Source: Trichomonas tenax (lineage: Eukaryota > Parabasalia > Trichomonadida > Trichomonadidae). From it: a stretch of 40,657 nt of DNA. The DNA lies in the NCBI GenBank assembly GCA_023091735.1, contig JALKBU010000433.1:1-40657 (forward strand), in the 5' to 3' direction. The notes under the pieces are model-generated. The model saw only the letters and a program-made list of their open reading frames with translations. It was not told the DNA's origin and did not search any database. Positions 38,009 through 40,657 of the stretch are shown piece by piece. The translations under genes were made by a program, and so were the position numbers. How positions within the stretch are numbered: position 1 is the first letter of the stretch; the number at the start of each line of letters is the position of its first letter.

Positions 38009-38337
38009 TTCCTTCTTCGAGTCCATTCACTATGCATCCGTTATTTGCTATTGCTGCTGTTACTTGTTATGTTGAAGTATTTTGTTATTTATACTAAATA
38101 TAAAATTTATATCTTTATTAAATAGTCAAAAAGTATTTCCACTTGTGATGCAACTCTGTGCAAGAGTGTTGGCCTGTTGATAATTAATTATCCATCATTT
38201 TGAAAATTATTCCTTGTAAAAGCAAGAACATAGTGGTATTTCCTTAGAAAAGGGTTCATACCGCTTAAAGCAGTATATCCTGAGATATTGAAGTCAAAAA
38301 GTAAGAATTCAATTTTTTCCGTTTTTTCAATGTTTTC
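38009..38337. other. Convergent 3' spacer
   Basis: About 330 AT-rich bases between convergent genes; no supported feature. Confidence 0.35.
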
Positions 38338-38898
38338 TTAACGAGGCTGCTTAGGCTCAGGAATTGCGTGCACAGCGTTACTTGATTTTCGAACAATAAT
38401 TCCTTTGCTCGAAAGTTCTTGTCTAAGGTTGTTATATTCAGCTTCGGCTTTATCACGCAATTCTTTCCATCTTTTGACTTCCCTGTCGAATGCTGTTGAT
38501 TGCGTGCCGGGGCGGTTCGATCTGATTGAAGATCGACCGCGATAATTTTGTAATTGGAGTTGTAATTCCTTCTTTTGCTTTGCAAGCTCTTCAACCATTT
38601 TCTCCTTTTCTTTGATCAAGTTTTCTAACTCAACGCTCCTTCTTAATAATTCTTCTTTCTCATTTGAGCCTTTTTGTTCAGCACGCTTGACTTTAGCAGC
38701 ATTGATGGACTCTTTAGTAAGTGCACTTGTATCAATAAATGTCTTAGTGCTCTTTTTTAGGTTTGTCTTGACTTGAAATGAAGCGCTGGGCATCGTTGGA
38801 ATGAAAGGGTCGAGATCAACCTCCTCAAACAAAATCTCGTCCTTTGATTCGAAGTCCGATAATATCCCTTTTAACGCTTCAGCAATTGTTTTTCCCAT
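38338..38898 (-). CDS. Coiled-coil hypothetical protein
   Basis: A 186-residue protein starting MGKTIAEALKGILSDFESKD. The acidic N-terminus has FEEVDLDPFIPTMP. A strong coiled coil spans about 78-122 (SVELENLIKEKEKMVEELAK), then a basic linker (SSIRSNRPGTQST) and a second helical stretch EVKRWKELRDKAEAEYNNL. The in-frame ATG at 39051 would add 51 unlikely residues. CCATTATTT ten bases upstream of the chosen start is initiator-like. Family not recognised; cytoskeletal or flagellar use is a guess. Confidence 0.75.
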   Translation of the reverse strand: MGKTIAEALKGILSDFESKDEILFEEVDLDPFIPTMPSASFQVKTNLKKSTKTFIDTSALTKESINAAKVKRAEQKGSNEKEELLRRSVELENLIKEKEKMVEELAKQKKELQLQLQNYRGRSSIRSNRPGTQSTAFDREVKRWKELRDKAEAEYNNLRQELSSKGIIVRKSSNAVHAIPEPKQPR

Positions 38899-39345
38899 TC
38901 TGCAAATAATGGCACTTTTTTCGATATTTTTTTGATCGTGTTGCTTTCTTTGATATTTATAGCCCCCATGATCCAAAAATCGTATTTTTAATATCATTTT
39001 TGGAAAATAGCTCCAGTGTAAAGGATTTGATTTTCTCGATTTCCATTTCAAAACTCAATATAACAATTTATGATCAAGACAAAGTAGTATACAGAGTGTG
39101 ATTTTTCAGGGTAATCCAAAAATTTATCTAATATGAAAAAATCAGCAATCTGAGAATATCCATAATCATAATTTTCCTAATATATAAAATAAACAATTTT
39201 CCTATAATTTATATCGAAATTTTAATATTTTCTTATAATTTGTTATTAAAATATATTGTTTAATTAATAATAAAAATTCTTTTGATAGGGATTTATTAAT
39301 AGTTTCCTAGAAATTTGTAAAATAATTTTTTTACTCTAATAAATA

Positions 39346-39555
39346 ATGGAATACACAGAACAAGATATTCTTAATTTAACACAGGAACAATTTAATGAAA
39401 TTTTCATTGATGGAAATCCGAAAGCAGATGATGAAGAAAATGTCAAATATAAATTATATACTATTTATAAAGATCTTTTGAAAATTACTGGATGTGCTCG
39501 TGAAAATATTTCTGGTCTAAAACGTGCTAAGAAAAATAAAGTTATAACTTTTTAA
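39346..39555 (+). CDS. Small acidic protein of the Maverick-like element
   Basis: A 69-residue open frame starting MEYTEQDILNLTQEQFNEIF, acidic in the first half and ending GLKRAKKNKVITF. Intact, with TAA followed by A. Not recognised as a host family. Its low GC and place beside the two structural-type pseudogenes suggest an element gene. Confidence 0.55.
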   Translation: MEYTEQDILNLTQEQFNEIFIDGNPKADDEENVKYKLYTIYKDLLKITGCARENISGLKRAKKNKVITF

Positions 39556-39692
39556 AATAATATCATATTGAAACTTAACATATGTGATTTGATGTTTCAC
39601 GTTTAGAACGTTTTCCGAAATATACAACTATAATAAATAGCAAAATTATTAATCCAATTTAGCAAAAATAAAAATTTATTTTTGTATAATTT

Positions 39693-39962
39693 CTAACGTT
39701 TTAGTTTAGAAGTAACCCATGAACCAACATCCCGAACAACATCGTCAGTATTTATCACAGGTTTTCTATCGCCATTATTATTCACACCGAATTCAAATTC
39801 AACTTTTGGTAATGTTCCCTTAAGGTTATCACCGAATTGAGCACCGAAAGAACGAGCTACAGGTTTAACAACATTATCAGTTACCCATTTAAACACATAT
39901 TTAATTCCTCTGCCAATTTACCTAGTAACATCTTTAACTTTTTCCCAAAAACCCCAAGCCAT
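39693..39962 (-). pseudogene. Small amphipathic basic element protein with one nonsense codon
   Basis: From an ATG at 39962 the frame reads MAWGFWEKVKDVTR, meets TAA at 39918-39920, and continues in the same frame with IGRGIKYVFKWVTDNVVKPV and DDVVRDVGSWVTSKLKR to a stop at 39693. About 90 residues in all. The amphipathic, aromatic N-terminus resembles small minor-capsid or membrane-active proteins of Maverick and adenovirus-type systems in character only. Confidence 0.6.
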
Positions 39963-40025
39963 TTTTAATTATAAATAAAATTTGAAATTAATACCATTAT
40001 TTATGTTTTTTAATTTTTATTTAAA

Positions 40026-40657
40026 ATGAACTCGGCATTTAATACAAGGCTAAACAACAATAACAATTTACATGGTAACTTAGCACAATATTTTGAAAAT
40101 CTATAATCCCTGGTACAAATTAATGATGGTACTCGAAGTTTTCAATTACGTACAGTTGATTGCCATGACCAATTGGAGCCATTTGCAGAAGGACAAGAAA
40201 CAAGAATTACTATAACACATTCTGATTTTGATATCACACAATTGACAGATGGATTTCTTACATTTAATGTTAAGTTAAATCTTCACTTAGATGGATTTGA
40301 TCCAAACTTTACCGATGAAGAACATTTGTGTAAACTTTTCGTTGGATTTAAATCAAGTAATCAAATATTCGATCAATTAGAAATAATGTGTAATAATAGA
40401 TCTACAGGATATCAGCAAAATGAATGTGTACATGAAGGATTTGCTTATAGTACTATCAAACCACATAATGAGAAAAAGACTAAGAAATATACATATTCAT
40501 TATATGAAAACTTTGAAAATCTTTCTTTCGTTATATCAAAGTATTTTATTAGACCAAGATAAGAAATTAATATTTAATTTAGTTTCTCACGATCAAATAT
40601 TATTACCGAAAGAAGACCTTGAAACATTAATTTCGTTAAAGACAGGGCATGAGGTAA
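40026..40657 (+). pseudogene. Capsid-like protein gene of the element, broken and incomplete
   Basis: From an ATG at 40026 (MNSAFNTRLNNNNNLHGNLA) the frame has one TAA at 40104-40106, then stays open to 40562 with LTDGFLTFNVKLNLHLDGFD, LFVGFKSSNQIFDQLEIMCN and NECVHEGFAYSTIKPHNEK. Coding sense then shifts frame (LLDQDKKLIFNLVSHDQI) and continues past the window edge. Beta-rich composition and the small genes beside it suggest a major-capsid-type protein of a Maverick. That assignment is inference from family resemblance. Confidence 0.55.

Larger units (their letters stand above)
39108..40657. mobile_element. End of a decaying Maverick/Polinton-like element (partial)
   Basis: After an AT-rich 240-bp flank come three small genes unlike the host set: an acidic 69-residue protein, a small amphipathic basic protein on the other strand, and a larger protein with capsid-like composition, the latter two carrying single nonsense codons. 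This set resembles structural genes of Maverick elements, which are abundant in T. vaginalis. The left boundary near AGGGTAATCC (39108) is a guess. The element continues past the window, so polymerase and integrase are not visible. Confidence 0.5.

Overview
The window looks like nuclear DNA of a trichomonad parabasalid, most likely Trichomonas vaginalis or a close relative. It is AT-rich with compact intron-less genes. Several starts are preceded within about 5-30 bases by a TCAYW initiator (TCATTTTT, TCACATTTTTC). Some stops overlap TAAA, a known trichomonad poly(A) signal. It also carries DUF3447/ankyrin copies, BTB and Myb genes, and one end of a Maverick (Polinton)-like element. Species is inferred from protein families only.

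Layout. 1-2.5 kb: a truncated DUF3447/ankyrin gene with a 37-bp minisatellite (minus), facing a related pseudogene split by a 335-bp TTAA-flanked MITE. 3.0-12.4 kb: a gene-dense core with a possible VPS9-like protein, a RasGEF, a CHL1/DDX11 helicase, a DNAAF6/PIH1D3-like dynein assembly factor, a decayed gene, a small unknown protein, and an A/B-type cyclin with an SQ cluster. 12.6-14.7 kb: two minus-strand pseudogenes (discoidin-type and DUF3447). 15.8-19.4 kb: class II fructose-bisphosphate aldolase, a GT61 glycosyltransferase and a small acidic protein. 20.7-27.8 kb: condensin-II CAP-D3, a proline-rich protein, a coiled-coil protein and a BTB protein. 27.8-31.3 kb: a gene desert with several perfect palindromes. 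31.3-38.9 kb: an R2R3 Myb, a third broken DUF3447 copy with the same 3' minisatellite, lipin, a multi-pass membrane protein, a bromodomain protein and a coiled-coil protein. 39.1-40.66 kb: a decaying Maverick-like element running off the window.

The host genes serve chromosome biology (CHL1, CAP-D3, cyclin, bromodomain, Myb), membrane traffic and lipid (RasGEF, VPS9-like, lipin, GT61), flagella (DNAAF6-like) and glycolysis (aldolase). No multigene operon is evident.

The most interesting signals are these. (1) An orientation-coherent upstream motif, TGTCATGTAAA / TTTGACGTGTAAA, recurs before at least seven genes or pseudogenes, often as a pair. (2) The 37-bp minisatellite sits at the same 3' position in two separate DUF3447 copies. 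(3) A divergent promoter holds a 21-bp perfect palindrome and eight CCCTA boxes. (4) The cyclin N-terminus has ten SQ sites. (5) The bromodomain has Tyr where the acetyl-lysine-binding Asn is expected.
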